Source: Clostridium sp. | GTDB taxonomy: Bacteria > Bacteroidota > Bacteroidia > Bacteroidales > Bacteroidaceae | Length of the DNA: 64,000 nucleotides | Direction of reading: 5' to 3' | NCBI GenBank assembly: GCA_023663705.1 | Contig: JAMPGY010000001.1 | Coordinates: 200,054-264,053 of the forward strand | Shown here: positions 10,101 through 18,203 of the stretch, in pieces | How the letters are laid out: each line of letters begins with the position of its first letter | Position numbering within the stretch: the stretch's first letter is position 1 | Program-made: the position numbers and the translations under genes | Notes under the pieces: generated by a model | The model's database searches: none | What the model was told of the DNA's origin: nothing | What the model saw: the letters and a program-made list of their open reading frames with translations, nothing else

Positions 10101-10774
10101 CCCATACGGCCTACATCGCTCCCGGGCTGATGCCAAAGAGCGGACTGCTGAACATGCTGTCTTTGAACCAGTCGATCGATTTCCGCATCTCTTCCGCCGG
10201 TTTCGCCACGCTCATGTTGCCCTACGATGCTGTTCTGCCGGCCGGTGTTAAGGCTTATTCTACGGCTGAGGCCGGAACTGCATTGGAGAACGGCAATCGT
10301 GTGCTGACGCTGGTTGAACAGGAATCTCTGCAGGCCAATACGCCCTACATCATCAAGGGTGCTCCGGGCGTCTATAGTTTCAACGGTGACGTGACTCACA
10401 CGCAGAGTCGCTATTCGGATGGCTGGCTCACAGGAACGTATGTGGACATGCAGGCTTTGGCCGACACCTACGTGTTGCAGAATAACGACGGATGTGTGGG
10501 CTTCTACCATGTGGCAGAGGGGAACGAACCTTCCGTGTCGGCTTACCGTGCCTGGCTGTCGGTTCCGGAGGGAGAACAGGCCGAAGTGACCGCATTCCTG
10601 TTTGTAGATGATGCCACGGGTATCAGCGGCGTGGAGTCCGGATCCGACAAACTGGTGAATGTCTACACGATAGAGGGTGTGTGCATCCGTTCGTCCGTCC
10701 GCATGCCGGATGCCCTGAAGGAACTTCCCCGCGGCGTGTATGTGATCGACGGTGTGAAACAGATTGTCAAGTAA
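7199..10774 (+). CDS. Large multidomain secreted protein with C-terminal sorting-like tail
   Basis: A 1191-residue exported protein. The open frame reaches upstream to 7124, but the ATG at 7199 opens directly into a signal peptide (MRKFQLLLTLVLLLC), so that start is chosen. Visible parts: a helical segment with LQDAYNALKEAD near residue 110, resembling the FIVAR type; a beta-sandwich-like part around residues 340-510 resembling discoidin/F5-8 type carbohydrate-binding domains (KFAFSMTPRKYTV, RPTEIVLYGA); a second helical FIVAR-like part around residues 525-640; beta-rich domains; and a tail with VYTIEGV and LPRGVYVIDG like a type IX sorting signal. No catalytic motif was recognised. Probably surface-attached, perhaps glycan-binding. 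A small peptide gene follows 20 bp later. Confidence 0.75.
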   Translation: MRKFQLLLTLVLLLCNVNVMWGYVALGNPTDESRSGMNLFFSRGTISEIQNVLNATNDLINIKGGTAPGCYPANLVEAYTVAREEAYNLSQLDVEPSQDVAAAAICKLQDAYNALKEADPAPVVTGYYRLVSAYSKFEELQGRQYAMYADKTGLKWGCGDLWNGINDLDSYVWYIETVGDDRVNLQNLGNALYVVAPENIGVSQLVNKMGKTPTDKVTITFFDNSSSARIKINGSQDLHTGGHGSGSGTGGSIVFWNGTADDLSSWYLEPVSAEDVAKYEAIRKQNQLNLEFNELLAQTEEKYNIAATYNKVDGEGYLKTVDQLSSNADHNALLMEGQEGSIDGQGLAGLIDNDIHTFFHSMWVGNENSPQTYHNLTVDLKTSIDKFAFSMTPRKYTVRADGTVSEQSALKNRPTEIVLYGAEAGADIEQPESWTKLRTITGLPGSSVIVDDAELTFTSVGYPLFGEYQYLRFEVTKTNNGASLNGFPYFSMAEFQVYDAELDENSQITKLGEVGIQFEEAYKKALGITVPTREDIEDLRLALQAFLDGGLADPTELKALLVEANVLATGIVEAQEDDAKQPGLYPAGTRQPLVDAVTVAQAYCDAPGKYTVDGLKQQVENLSAAMAATREAEYTFDFNTWYRIRHCTLWYQATGHEEIQPAGRTGYIYSLYGSDRAEDNGALHYGMPEDLTDISEDQYLWRLVQVGDSAVALQCKATGLFMGGFRAANATTWWSTGASLTPALFNIEHQGFGSFSLTATELDGSSVGEIKSVSDRNILHAQVDGRTVVYWSTKGLPKVNESGYLFDNSGANWEFVPAIPIETGEMDAVPFVIHDVEPGVLQGACYPFSTTLCADGLKVYEVAKVFADGEAVYLNEIAQEEINLEAGRPVYYTVGGVVPYDYEGDGLVTDAAQDVRITVHTDFVSTPQTVGLMNGVFKNGIIPAGSGIPNVYEGKNVIAGSTDYFKYAHTAYIAPGLMPKSGLLNMLSLNQSIDFRISSAGFATLMLPYDAVLPAGVKAYSTAEAGTALENGNRVLTLVEQESLQANTPYIIKGAPGVYSFNGDVTHTQSRYSDGWLTGTYVDMQALADTYVLQNNDGCVGFYHVAEGNEPSVSAYRAWLSVPEGEQAEVTAFLFVDDATGISGVESGSDKLVNVYTIEGVCIRSSVRMPDALKELPRGVYVIDGVKQIVK

Positions 10775-10794
10775 AATCTATAAAACAAATAAAT

Positions 10795-10953
10795 ATGAAT
10801 CAGAAAAGAAAATATACGGCTCCCGTCATCGAGCGTCACAACGTGGAGGTAGAGACCATGTTGGCTCTGTCCATCATCGGTGGCACCGACGCCGGTCAGA
10901 ACGGTGAGGTGCTCGGTTCCGATGAAAAGAACTGGGACATTTGGGCTGAGTAG
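10795..10953 (+). CDS. 52-residue peptide with GG motif, unknown function
   Basis: A short frame beginning at an ATG 20 bp after the large secreted protein gene and ending in TAG. The N-terminus (MNQKRKYTAPVIERHNVEVE) is basic then mixed, followed by MLALSIIGGTDAGQ, then an acidic Gly/Asn/Asp-rich end. Bacteroidetes genomes carry many short proteins beginning with this lysine/tyrosine/proline pattern and a hydrophobic LL-like patch. The GG step resembles a leader/core boundary of exported peptides, but no C39 transporter or modifying enzyme is nearby. Codon use looks like that of its neighbours, and it lies in the same presumed transcript. Function unknown. Confidence 0.65.
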   Translation: MNQKRKYTAPVIERHNVEVETMLALSIIGGTDAGQNGEVLGSDEKNWDIWAE

Positions 10954-11013
10954 GAGAAAAACGGGTATGGGCCTCCCGCTTCCCCTTGAGGCTGCTACCG
11001 TCATGGTGAAAGT

Positions 11014-11054
11014 CGTGCTATCCCCAAGCTGGGAGGCACGGCTTTCTGTGTTTT
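11014..11054 (+). terminator. Possible terminator after the 52-residue peptide gene
   Basis: cgtgc (11014-11018) pairs with gcacg (11036-11040), with an inner tccc/ggga stem and a T-rich tail (ctttctgtgtttt). A second pairing of 10971-10981 with 11026-11037 competes for the same bases. Confidence 0.45.
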
Positions 11055-11272
11055 CAGGAGGCACGATTGGGATTTCCTCCTCGGTTTCCGATGTTGATGT
11101 GAAAAAGCTTCAATGGTTCAAACTATTTGAGGTTCAGAGAGAAAAGGTTCACTTTTTCCTTCACAAAAGGTTCATTTAGGGTTCAGCGTGCGGAAATGCC
11201 CCTTTTGTTGTTTGCAATCCAGAGGAAAAGGTTGGGTTTTTCACTGGATTATCTGTAGAAAGAGCCTCTTTT

Positions 11273-11315
11273 ACTGAACCTTTTCTCTTTGATATACAGT
11301 GAGAAAAGGTTCAGT
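11273..11315. repeat. 15-bp inverted repeat nested inside the 487-bp element
   Basis: actgaaccttttctc (11273-11287) and its exact reverse complement (11301-11315), 13-nt loop. It reuses the GAGAAAAGGTTCA unit of the outer arms. Confidence 0.8.
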
Positions 11316-11382
11316 GGTTGCATGGTGAACTATCCGGGAAGGTATGGCCGGAGGGGGACAGATCGCCCGGACGATTCTATGA

Positions 11383-11448
11383 GTAAGCCGTAGGCAAGCG
11401 GCTTGTTGCCCCGCTTGCCTACGGCTTACCCCTCCCGCTTGCCTACGG
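11383..11448. repeat. 19-bp perfect hairpin plus a third partial copy
   Basis: gtaagccgtaggcaagcgg (11383-11401) and its exact reverse complement (11411-11429), 9-nt loop, then another ccgcttgcctacgg at 11435-11448. REP-like in appearance. Confidence 0.8.
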
Positions 11449-11734
11449 GACAACCTTGCATAGGCCTATGGGATAGTGGGGCAGATGCCTTCCGGAGGGG
11501 AGCATCCAGCAGACAACTGAATCAGGAATGAACCTATTGTGAAGGAAAAGTGAACCTTTTCTCTCTGAACCTCAAATAGCTTGAACCATTGAAGGATAAT
11601 TGTACGCAAATAATAAATGAGGGAGAGAAGGGGGATCCCAATACTGATGCCACGCGTTCCTCTTCGCTACGTCTGCCCTTTTCGCTTTTCGTTCGGTAGA
11701 GTGTGTACACGTTTTTAGCAATTTGGTGTATGCG

Positions 11735-11822
11735 TATATAAGACCTTGCAGTACGTGTACATAACCTTCTTACGTACACATACATGGCGAGCTTACGTAC
11801 ACGTACTGCAAGGCCTTATATA
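11735..11822. repeat. 26-bp inverted repeat separated by 36 bp
   Basis: Arms 11735-11760 and 11797-11822 match with one difference; each contains cagtacgtgtac or its complement. The spacer carries a further cttacgtacaca unit, also found overlapping the right arm as cttacgtacacg. Lies about 205 bp upstream of the porin gene. Confidence 0.8.
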
Positions 11823-11964
11823 TGTGTGTGGCAGACAGCGCCTTTTCCTGAATTCATCGGATGGTTCCGGTGCACTTCTCCTGAAATGTTGGTCGGTGCA
11901 TCTCGGGCGGACTTTGCTCTGTATTGATGAAAGGACGAGCTGTGAAAAATACTTTTTTTTAGGT

Positions 11965-11996
11965 ATTGTCCTATTCTTTAACTTCCGCGAACTTTG
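11965..11996 (+). promoter_or_regulatory. Imperfect promoter upstream of the porin operon
   Basis: TTG (11965-11967), 21 bp, then GAACTTTG (11989-11996), one base off TAnnTTTG, 31 bp before the porin ATG. Confidence 0.4.
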
Positions 11997-12027
11997 CAGC
12001 ACATTTAAAGTTATAAAGGATTAAGAG

Positions 12028-13374
12028 ATGAAAAGAAAAGGTATTTCATTGTTGTTTTGTTTAATGGCTTTTGTGGCAGCCCGTGCGGAGGAGGCTGTCG
12101 GGCAGGATAACGCCCCGCAGCAGACAGAGACGAAGAAGGAGACCAAGGCACCGTGGCGCTCCCGCCTCACGCTGGGTGGCTATGGCGAAGCGGTGATGAC
12201 GCGGAATTTTTTCAGCGACAACTATCTGCGCTATTCCAAACCCGAGAACTACAAGGATGCCGATGGGCACGGCCGTTTCGACTTGCCCCACGTGGTGCTC
12301 TTCATCGGTTACGACTTCGGCAAGGGATGGTCGATGGGTAGTGAAGTCGAATTCGAACACGGAGGTACGGAAAGCGCCGTGGAGATAGAAGAGGAAGAGG
12401 GCGGAGAGTATGAATCGGAAGTGGAACGCGGAGGCGAGGTGGCGCTGGAGCAGTTCTGGATTCAGAAGTCGTTCTGTCGTCAGGCCAATCTGCGTCTGGG
12501 ACATATCATCGTGCCGGTGGGTGCTACCAATGCCCATCACATGCCCACGGAATTCTTCGGTGTGTACCGTCCGGAGGGCGAGAACACCATTATGCCCTGC
12601 ACGTGGCACGAGACCGGCATCAGCCTGTGGGGACAGGCCACTGGCTGGTTGCGCTACGAGGTGCTCTTCCTGCCGGGGCTGGACTCCGACCGTTTTGGCC
12701 GTCAGGGCTGGATACACGATGGAGCCGGTAGTCCGTATGAGTTCAAGATAGCCAACTCCTATGCCGGAGCCATGCGTCTGGATTTCACACCTCGGTTGAA
12801 GGGAGCCAACCGCCTCCGTCTGTCGTTGAGCGGATACTACGGCACTTCGTTCAAGAACACGTTGAGCGTGAACGAGAGCGAACGCTATAAGGACGTGAAG
12901 GGCACGGTGGCCATCGGCGCCTTCGACGGTGCTTTCTCCTGGGCACATGGCCTTTGTCGCTGGAGTTTCGACTACGGTTATCTGAGCGATTCGGAGGCCA
13001 TCACCCGCTACAACAAGAATGTGATGCGCAAGGATTCGCCTTCCCCCCGCCAGAATATCGCCAAAAACGCCATGGCGGCAGGCGTGGAAGCCGGTTACGA
13101 TGTGTTTTCCCACACCGCCAAACTTCGTGCGCGGAATCAGAAGTTGTTTGTGTTCGGACGTTGGGATTACTACGACTCCATGTATCGCACCCAGGGCAAT
13201 GTGATAGATGAGCAGTGGTGTGGCCGTCACTGTGTGTCTGCCGGTGTCAACTACTATCCTATCAAGGATATTGCCATCAAGGGTGAATACTCTGTGGGAT
13301 TGTTGCGCAGTGCTTTCAACAACGAGCCGGCCGTGTCCATCGGTGTCACCTATGCCGGATTCTTTACCAAATAA
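12028..13374 (+). CDS. Outer-membrane porin-like beta-barrel protein
   Basis: A 448-residue protein with a signal peptide (MKRKGISLLFCLMAFVAARA), then a barrel opening at LTLGGYGEAVMTRNFFSDNY and regular alternating amphipathic strands ending in the aromatic C-terminus VTYAGFFTK. An acidic insert (EIEEEEGGEYESEVERG, residues about 117-133) could be a loop that attracts cations. It resembles the phosphate-selective porin O/P type found with metal and redox genes, but specificity cannot be read. It leads an operon: the imelysin gene begins 35 bp later and the di-heme gene follows. Probably supplies the outer-membrane path for that system. Confidence 0.8.
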   Translation: MKRKGISLLFCLMAFVAARAEEAVGQDNAPQQTETKKETKAPWRSRLTLGGYGEAVMTRNFFSDNYLRYSKPENYKDADGHGRFDLPHVVLFIGYDFGKGWSMGSEVEFEHGGTESAVEIEEEEGGEYESEVERGGEVALEQFWIQKSFCRQANLRLGHIIVPVGATNAHHMPTEFFGVYRPEGENTIMPCTWHETGISLWGQATGWLRYEVLFLPGLDSDRFGRQGWIHDGAGSPYEFKIANSYAGAMRLDFTPRLKGANRLRLSLSGYYGTSFKNTLSVNESERYKDVKGTVAIGAFDGAFSWAHGLCRWSFDYGYLSDSEAITRYNKNVMRKDSPSPRQNIAKNAMAAGVEAGYDVFSHTAKLRARNQKLFVFGRWDYYDSMYRTQGNVIDEQWCGRHCVSAGVNYYPIKDIAIKGEYSVGLLRSAFNNEPAVSIGVTYAGFFTK

Positions 13375-13409
13375 TAGCGATGGATTTATAAACCAAATAC
13401 TCGAAAACA

Positions 13410-14612
13410 ATGAAAAAGTACTTGAAGTTTCCGCTCTATCTGATGATGGGCGCTTGTGTTTCGGCTACAATGGTAGCCTGTGATGAAGATGAACCGGCCG
13501 TGGAACAGGGTGGCGGTAGTCAGGCGGATGCCAATGAGATCCTGTTGGGTAGGGCGCTGGAGCCTTATGTCAATCACACGGTGGTGCCCACCTACCGCAA
13601 TATGGCCGACAATTGCATGCTGCTGAGCGAACAGTGCGAACTGATGCTGGAGCATTTCAATGAGGGGGCATTGACAACCGGGGATGTGCGTAAGGCCGGT
13701 GAATATTGGAACGAGGCGCGCAAGTATTGGGAGCAGAGCGAGGCTTTCCTCTACGGTGCGGCAGAGGACTACAGCATCGACCCGCACATCGATTCCTGGC
13801 CTTTGGACCAGACTTTGCTGGAGGGTGTTTTGTCCAATCGTCAGATTATGGAAGAGGTGAGCAAAGACTACAGTTACATCGCCGACGTGCTGGGTGGATA
13901 TGGAGTGCTGGGCTTCCACACGGTGGAATATTTTCTGTTTGAATTGTCTGCCGACGGAAACACGGCACAGACACACAGTCTGAGTTACACAAAGGAACAG
14001 CTCAACTACTTGTGTGCGGTGGCCGGAGACCTGCGCAACCAAGCCGTTCGTCTGGAGGCAGCCTGGGCCGGCATGGAGAACATCACCGAGGCCAAGCAGG
14101 TATTGCTTGAGGAGAATGAACTGGAACCGACAAAGAACTATGGCGACTATATGCTGAATGCCGGCAATCCCGGCAGCATCTATCGCAGTGCGGTTGATGC
14201 GGCGCAGCAGATTATCCAAGGCTGCATGGATATTGCCGATGAGGTGGCCATGACCAAGATGGGGCGTCCTGCACACGGCACTTCGGCAGAGGATTGGAGT
14301 TACATAGAGTCTCCCTACAGTCTGAACTCGCTGGTTGATTTTCAGGATAACATCCGCAGCATACGGAACTCTTACCAGGGCAGTGTGGAAGGCGATGCCT
14401 CCATCAGCGACTTCATTCAGGCTGTTGATGCAGATCTGGATGTCCGTATGCGCACGGCGGTTGCCGAAGCCATTGAGGCCATCGGACGTGTGGATGAACC
14501 CTTTGCCAAGACCGCTACAACCAGTCCGTTCACCGATCCCGCCATTGAGGCTGTGAGTGTGTTGAATGAGGCATTGGAGGACGTGTATGCGGCGTTGACC
14601 AAGTATAATTGA
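13410..14612 (+). CDS. Imelysin-family (peptidase M75-like) lipoprotein
   Basis: A 400-residue lipoprotein (cysteine in MVACDEDEP). Residues 168-173 read GFHTVE, the GxHxxE signature of imelysin-like proteins, and YWNEARKYWEQSEAFLYG and the paired helical bundles fit the family. Imelysin-like proteins are implicated in bacterial iron uptake, despite the old peptidase label; the biochemical role in Bacteroidetes is open. It sits between a porin gene and a gene for a two-heme oxidoreductase, spaced by 35 and 17 bp. An iron- or copper-handling role is inferred from family and neighbourhood. Confidence 0.88.
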   Translation: MKKYLKFPLYLMMGACVSATMVACDEDEPAVEQGGGSQADANEILLGRALEPYVNHTVVPTYRNMADNCMLLSEQCELMLEHFNEGALTTGDVRKAGEYWNEARKYWEQSEAFLYGAAEDYSIDPHIDSWPLDQTLLEGVLSNRQIMEEVSKDYSYIADVLGGYGVLGFHTVEYFLFELSADGNTAQTHSLSYTKEQLNYLCAVAGDLRNQAVRLEAAWAGMENITEAKQVLLEENELEPTKNYGDYMLNAGNPGSIYRSAVDAAQQIIQGCMDIADEVAMTKMGRPAHGTSAEDWSYIESPYSLNSLVDFQDNIRSIRNSYQGSVEGDASISDFIQAVDADLDVRMRTAVAEAIEAIGRVDEPFAKTATTSPFTDPAIEAVSVLNEALEDVYAALTKYN

Positions 14613-14629
14613 TAAATTACGTATAAATA

Positions 14630-16285
14630 ATGAAGACGAGATATTATTTCATGGTTATGGCGCTGGCGGCTGCCGGGCTGGCAGGATGTAGCGAGGAGGA
14701 AACCACCGCACGGGATGCGGGCAGTACGCCGGAACCCTCGGAGGAGATGCCCGATTGGTATTATGCGGGCGGCAAGTTGGGTACGTCTTTCCTGACAACG
14801 TCCAATGCCTATGAGCAACCCGCTCCGGCCGTGGAGCAAGCTGGTCTGTACCAATCGTTCAAGTTCGGCGAGGCGCTGTTTGAGAAACCGTTCATGAGCA
14901 ACAACAGCGGTGTGCGCAAGGGGCTCGGGCCCGTGTATATCCGCACGTCCTGCGAGCACTGCCATCCCGGCTACGGCCATGGTCAGCGCGTGCCGGCCGG
15001 GTCGTTCCGCACCAACGAGGTGGGCAACGGTTGTCTGCTGGTGGTGTATACGCCGGATGACAACAACTATGTGGGCTGGCTGGCCGGTATGCCGCAGACG
15101 CATGCGGTGGCTCCGTTCAAGAATCCGATAGACGAGACGCAGATTCGGGTGGAGTGGAAGAACTTCACGGATGAGTGGGGCAACGAGTTTCCCGACGGGG
15201 AGGCCTACGAACTTCAATATCCGGAGGTGACCATGCCGCAGGAGGCTGTCTATGTGGTCAATCAGGGATATACGATTCCCAAGGACTATGTGGTGAAGCT
15301 TGAATCAACGATCGGAATCTATGGCACCGGGCTGCTGGATGCCATCTCTGATGAGGATCTGAAAGCTCAGTATGTCAAGGAGGAAACCGACGGTTTTATG
15401 CCCAACGGACTGAACACGGCTTTCTTCAAGGACGGGGAGTGGGTGTCGCAGTACAGCAACTCGCTGCAGGGTGACGGTACGCTTTATCCGCGTCGCTTCA
15501 CGTATGCGCTCAGTCGCGGTCCGCTGCAGGATGCGGCCGGAGCGAATGCCATCTGGAACATCACCAACGTGACGCGCAGCGACCGCCGTTATCATTATCT
15601 GGATGCGGCGGGCACGTATGCCGAGTATTCTTCCAAGGATCCCGAGGTGCAGGCCGGTTTTGAAGCCTATATCGCTCAGGCGGATCCCAATCGCGAGCAT
15701 GCTTCGTGGTGGGAAGGAACGATGGAGGAGCGCATCAAGGCTTATCTGAATGCCAAGGATCTTCCTGTGGAGATGAGTGACGATGACTATGTCGACCTGA
15801 TGGTTTGGCATCGTGGACTAGCTGTGCCGGCGGTTCGCAACGTGAATGATGCCGACGTGCGTCGCGGCAAGGAGTTGTTCTCCCGGATAGGCTGCGACTA
15901 TTGCCACCGTCCCTCCTGGACTACCGGTCCGGATGAGATCCGCGACCCCGCCAAGTTCTTTGCCGATGGCAAGTATCAATTGCCGCGTTATCCCAATCAG
16001 ACGATATGGCCGTATACCGACATGGTGCAGCACAAGCTGCACATGGAGAATGACATCCGCACCGGTTGGTGCCGAACGACTCCGCTGTGGGGACGCGGTC
16101 TGCACCAGCGTTGCACGGGTGCCACCACGGCCGACCGCCTGCACGACTGCCGTGCCCGTAATGTCATTGAGGCTATCATGTGGCACGGTGCGGCGCAGAG
16201 CGATGCCCGCAGCACGGTGGAGAGTTTTCGCCGGTTGTCCAAGTCGGATCGTGATGCCATCGTGAAGTTTATCGATGCCATCTGA
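14630..16285 (+). CDS. Di-heme oxidoreductase (DUF1111/thiol-oxidoreductase-like) lipoprotein
   Basis: A 551-residue lipoprotein (lipobox near AGLAGCSEEE) with two c-type heme sites, CEHCH at 108-112 and CDYCH at 422-426. The end TPLWGRGL...EAIMWHGAA...FRRLSKSDRDAIVKFI is the pattern of the putative di-heme oxidoreductase family, distantly related to cytochrome c peroxidases and MauG. It needs a cytochrome c maturation system, not seen here. Last gene of the porin-imelysin operon and followed by a strong terminator. Substrate unknown; oxidation or release of metal bound by the neighbouring imelysin protein is an inference. Confidence 0.88.
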   Translation: MKTRYYFMVMALAAAGLAGCSEEETTARDAGSTPEPSEEMPDWYYAGGKLGTSFLTTSNAYEQPAPAVEQAGLYQSFKFGEALFEKPFMSNNSGVRKGLGPVYIRTSCEHCHPGYGHGQRVPAGSFRTNEVGNGCLLVVYTPDDNNYVGWLAGMPQTHAVAPFKNPIDETQIRVEWKNFTDEWGNEFPDGEAYELQYPEVTMPQEAVYVVNQGYTIPKDYVVKLESTIGIYGTGLLDAISDEDLKAQYVKEETDGFMPNGLNTAFFKDGEWVSQYSNSLQGDGTLYPRRFTYALSRGPLQDAAGANAIWNITNVTRSDRRYHYLDAAGTYAEYSSKDPEVQAGFEAYIAQADPNREHASWWEGTMEERIKAYLNAKDLPVEMSDDDYVDLMVWHRGLAVPAVRNVNDADVRRGKELFSRIGCDYCHRPSWTTGPDEIRDPAKFFADGKYQLPRYPNQTIWPYTDMVQHKLHMENDIRTGWCRTTPLWGRGLHQRCTGATTADRLHDCRARNVIEAIMWHGAAQSDARSTVESFRRLSKSDRDAIVKFIDAI

Positions 16286-16317
16286 CGGGGTGAAGCACCA
16301 TAGCAAATAGATAAGAC

Positions 16318-16363
16318 AATCCGCCTCCCGGGGGGATCCGTAAGGAAACCCGGGAGGCGGATT
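16318..16363. terminator. Strong bidirectional terminator
   Basis: A perfect 15-bp GC-rich stem (16318-16332 with 16349-16363) between the convergent di-heme and DUF349 genes; A and T flanks suit both directions. Confidence 0.85.
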
Positions 16364-16400
16364 TATATAGTGCGGAAAAACCGGTCGTATCCGAAAACCG

Positions 16401-18203
16401 TTATTCGGCTTTCATTTCTTCCTCTACGGCTTTGATTTTCTCTTTCAGCAGAGCCAACTCGTCCTTCAGTTTCTCCACTTTCTTGTTCATCTCGTTTACT
16501 AGGCTGTTGCCTTTCTTGGAATTGATGGAGAGGAAACCGAGATTGTTTTCGTAGGTCTTGATCTCATTTTTCATCGCTTCGTAGGCTCTGGTCAGACGTT
16601 CGCGTTCGCGTCCCAGTTGGGTCGTCTCCTTCTCCACACCGGCTTTCAGGTTGTTCTTGAAATTATTCAGTCGGCGGCGTGCGTTGCTTATATTCAGTTC
16701 CTTGAAGAGTTTGTCGGCCAGTTCGCGGTATTCCTGATAGATTCTATCCTTCTCTTTGAAGGGTACGTGTCCGGTTTCGTTCCACTCGCGTGCCAGTTCG
16801 CGTACACGGTCTGCCGCGTTCTCGATGGACATTTCTTCCGCTATTGTGCGCATCTGTTCGATGATGCTCTTTTTCTTGGTCAGATTCTCTGTCTCTTCGG
16901 AGTGTACGGAAGCATTGGCCTGCTTCTTTTGCTCAAAGAAATAGTCGCAGGCGGCGATGAAGCGTTGCCACAGGGCATCGGAATACTTTTTGGGTACGGC
17001 ACCGATGGTTTTCCATTCCTTCTGCAATTGTGTGAGAGCGTCTGAAGTAGTCTTCCAGTCGGTGCTTTCTTTCAGAGCCTCGGCTTTTTCACACAGGGCT
17101 TTCTTGCGGTTGAGATTTTCATTGAGGCTCTCTTTCAGTTCGCGGAAGAAAGCAGCTTTGCGCGAGAAGAAGATGTCGCAGGCGGCGCGGAAGCGCTCAA
17201 AGATTCTCACATTCATCTTCTGCGGGGCGAAACCGATAGTCTTCCAGTTGGCCTGCAGTTCGATCACCTGTCTGGTAGCCTCGTCCCATGCGGCAAAGGT
17301 AGTCAGTTCCTCGGGACGTATGGCCTCTATCTGTTCGCAGAGAGCGGTCTTCTTGGCCAGGTTTTCTTCCTCTTGCGCTTTGATGGCTTCGAAATGTTGC
17401 TGGTGACGCTTGTTGATGACGGTAGACGCATTTTTGAAGCGTGTCCACACTTCTTCGCGCAGTTCCTTGGCCACCGGACCGGTTTCCTTGTATTCCTGAT
17501 GCAGGGCCTGCAGTTGCTGGAAGGCGGAGATCACATCCTCCTCGTTGGCCAGTTGTTCGGCCATTTCACACAAGCGTGTCTTGGCCTCCAGATTCTTTTT
17601 GAAGTCGTATTCGCGGAATTCGCTGTTCAGTTTCAGCAGGTCGTAGAACTGTTCCACATAGAGCTGGTAGTTCTTCCACAATTCATTGGCCTTTTCGGCC
17701 GGAACATTCTTGATTTCCTTCCATTGTGCCTGCAGTTCTTTGAATTCGTTGTAAGTCTGGTTCGCCTCTTCGGGGGTGGCGGCCATGGCCTTGATGCGCT
17801 CGATGATGTCGAGCTTCTTTTGCAGATTCTCAGCCTTCTGACGTTCCTGTTCAGCCAGTTGTTCGGCGCGTTTCTGCTTGATGAGGCTCATGGCGTTTTT
17901 AAATTCCTCCTCATCAGGATCGGGAGCGGGAAGGTAGGCATTGGGGTCGCCGCCGGCTTCAATGTAGGCGGTGCGTGCGGCCTGTGCCTCTGCTTTATGT
18001 AGTTTGTAGAAGTTTTGTTTCAATAGATCCAACTCCGTCTTGGGGGCTGTCTCTTCCGAGCCGGCGATTTCTTTCAGGCGTGCGATGATGTCCGCTTTGC
18101 TCTGAGGCTGTGCCGTGTTTTCCCCGGTGTTCTCTTCCGTTGCGACGGTTGCTTGTTCCACTTGCTCTTCTGGGAGTGAAGGCATTTCTTGAGAGTCTAT
18201 CAT
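16401..18203 (-). CDS. DUF349 repeat protein
   Basis: A 600-residue, highly charged, mostly helical cytoplasmic protein with several tandem DUF349 units recognisable by WKTIG.VP...W.RF..ACD.FF (for example EWKTIGAVPKKYSDALWQRF and NWKTIGFAPQKMNVRIFERF). The C-terminal 100 residues form a coiled coil with KTYENNLGFL. The frame extends upstream to 18242, but the ATG at 18203 opens into the conserved acidic start. DUF349 proteins are common in Bacteroidetes; their function is not established. Apparently monocistronic, facing the di-heme operon across a shared terminator. Confidence 0.85.
   Translation of the reverse strand: MIDSQEMPSLPEEQVEQATVATEENTGENTAQPQSKADIIARLKEIAGSEETAPKTELDLLKQNFYKLHKAEAQAARTAYIEAGGDPNAYLPAPDPDEEEFKNAMSLIKQKRAEQLAEQERQKAENLQKKLDIIERIKAMAATPEEANQTYNEFKELQAQWKEIKNVPAEKANELWKNYQLYVEQFYDLLKLNSEFREYDFKKNLEAKTRLCEMAEQLANEEDVISAFQQLQALHQEYKETGPVAKELREEVWTRFKNASTVINKRHQQHFEAIKAQEEENLAKKTALCEQIEAIRPEELTTFAAWDEATRQVIELQANWKTIGFAPQKMNVRIFERFRAACDIFFSRKAAFFRELKESLNENLNRKKALCEKAEALKESTDWKTTSDALTQLQKEWKTIGAVPKKYSDALWQRFIAACDYFFEQKKQANASVHSEETENLTKKKSIIEQMRTIAEEMSIENAADRVRELAREWNETGHVPFKEKDRIYQEYRELADKLFKELNISNARRRLNNFKNNLKAGVEKETTQLGRERERLTRAYEAMKNEIKTYENNLGFLSINSKKGNSLVNEMNKKVEKLKDELALLKEKIKAVEEEMKAE

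Larger units (their letters stand above)
11108..11594. repeat. 487-bp element bounded by 68-69 bp inverted repeats
   Basis: Bases 11108-11176 and 11527-11594 are inverted copies with about three differences (two substitutions, one single-base gap). Each arm contains several GGTTCA/GAAAAGGTTCA units. The interior has no convincing gene but holds two more inverted repeats (11273-11315 and 11383-11448). This resembles a non-autonomous palindromic or MITE-like element; no target-site duplication was identified by eye. Confidence 0.75.

Noticed and set aside
11383..11448. CRISPR or attachment site from three ccgcttgcctacgg copies
   Set aside because: The copies are inverted and irregularly spaced; they fit a REP-like hairpin better, and no integrase is present.
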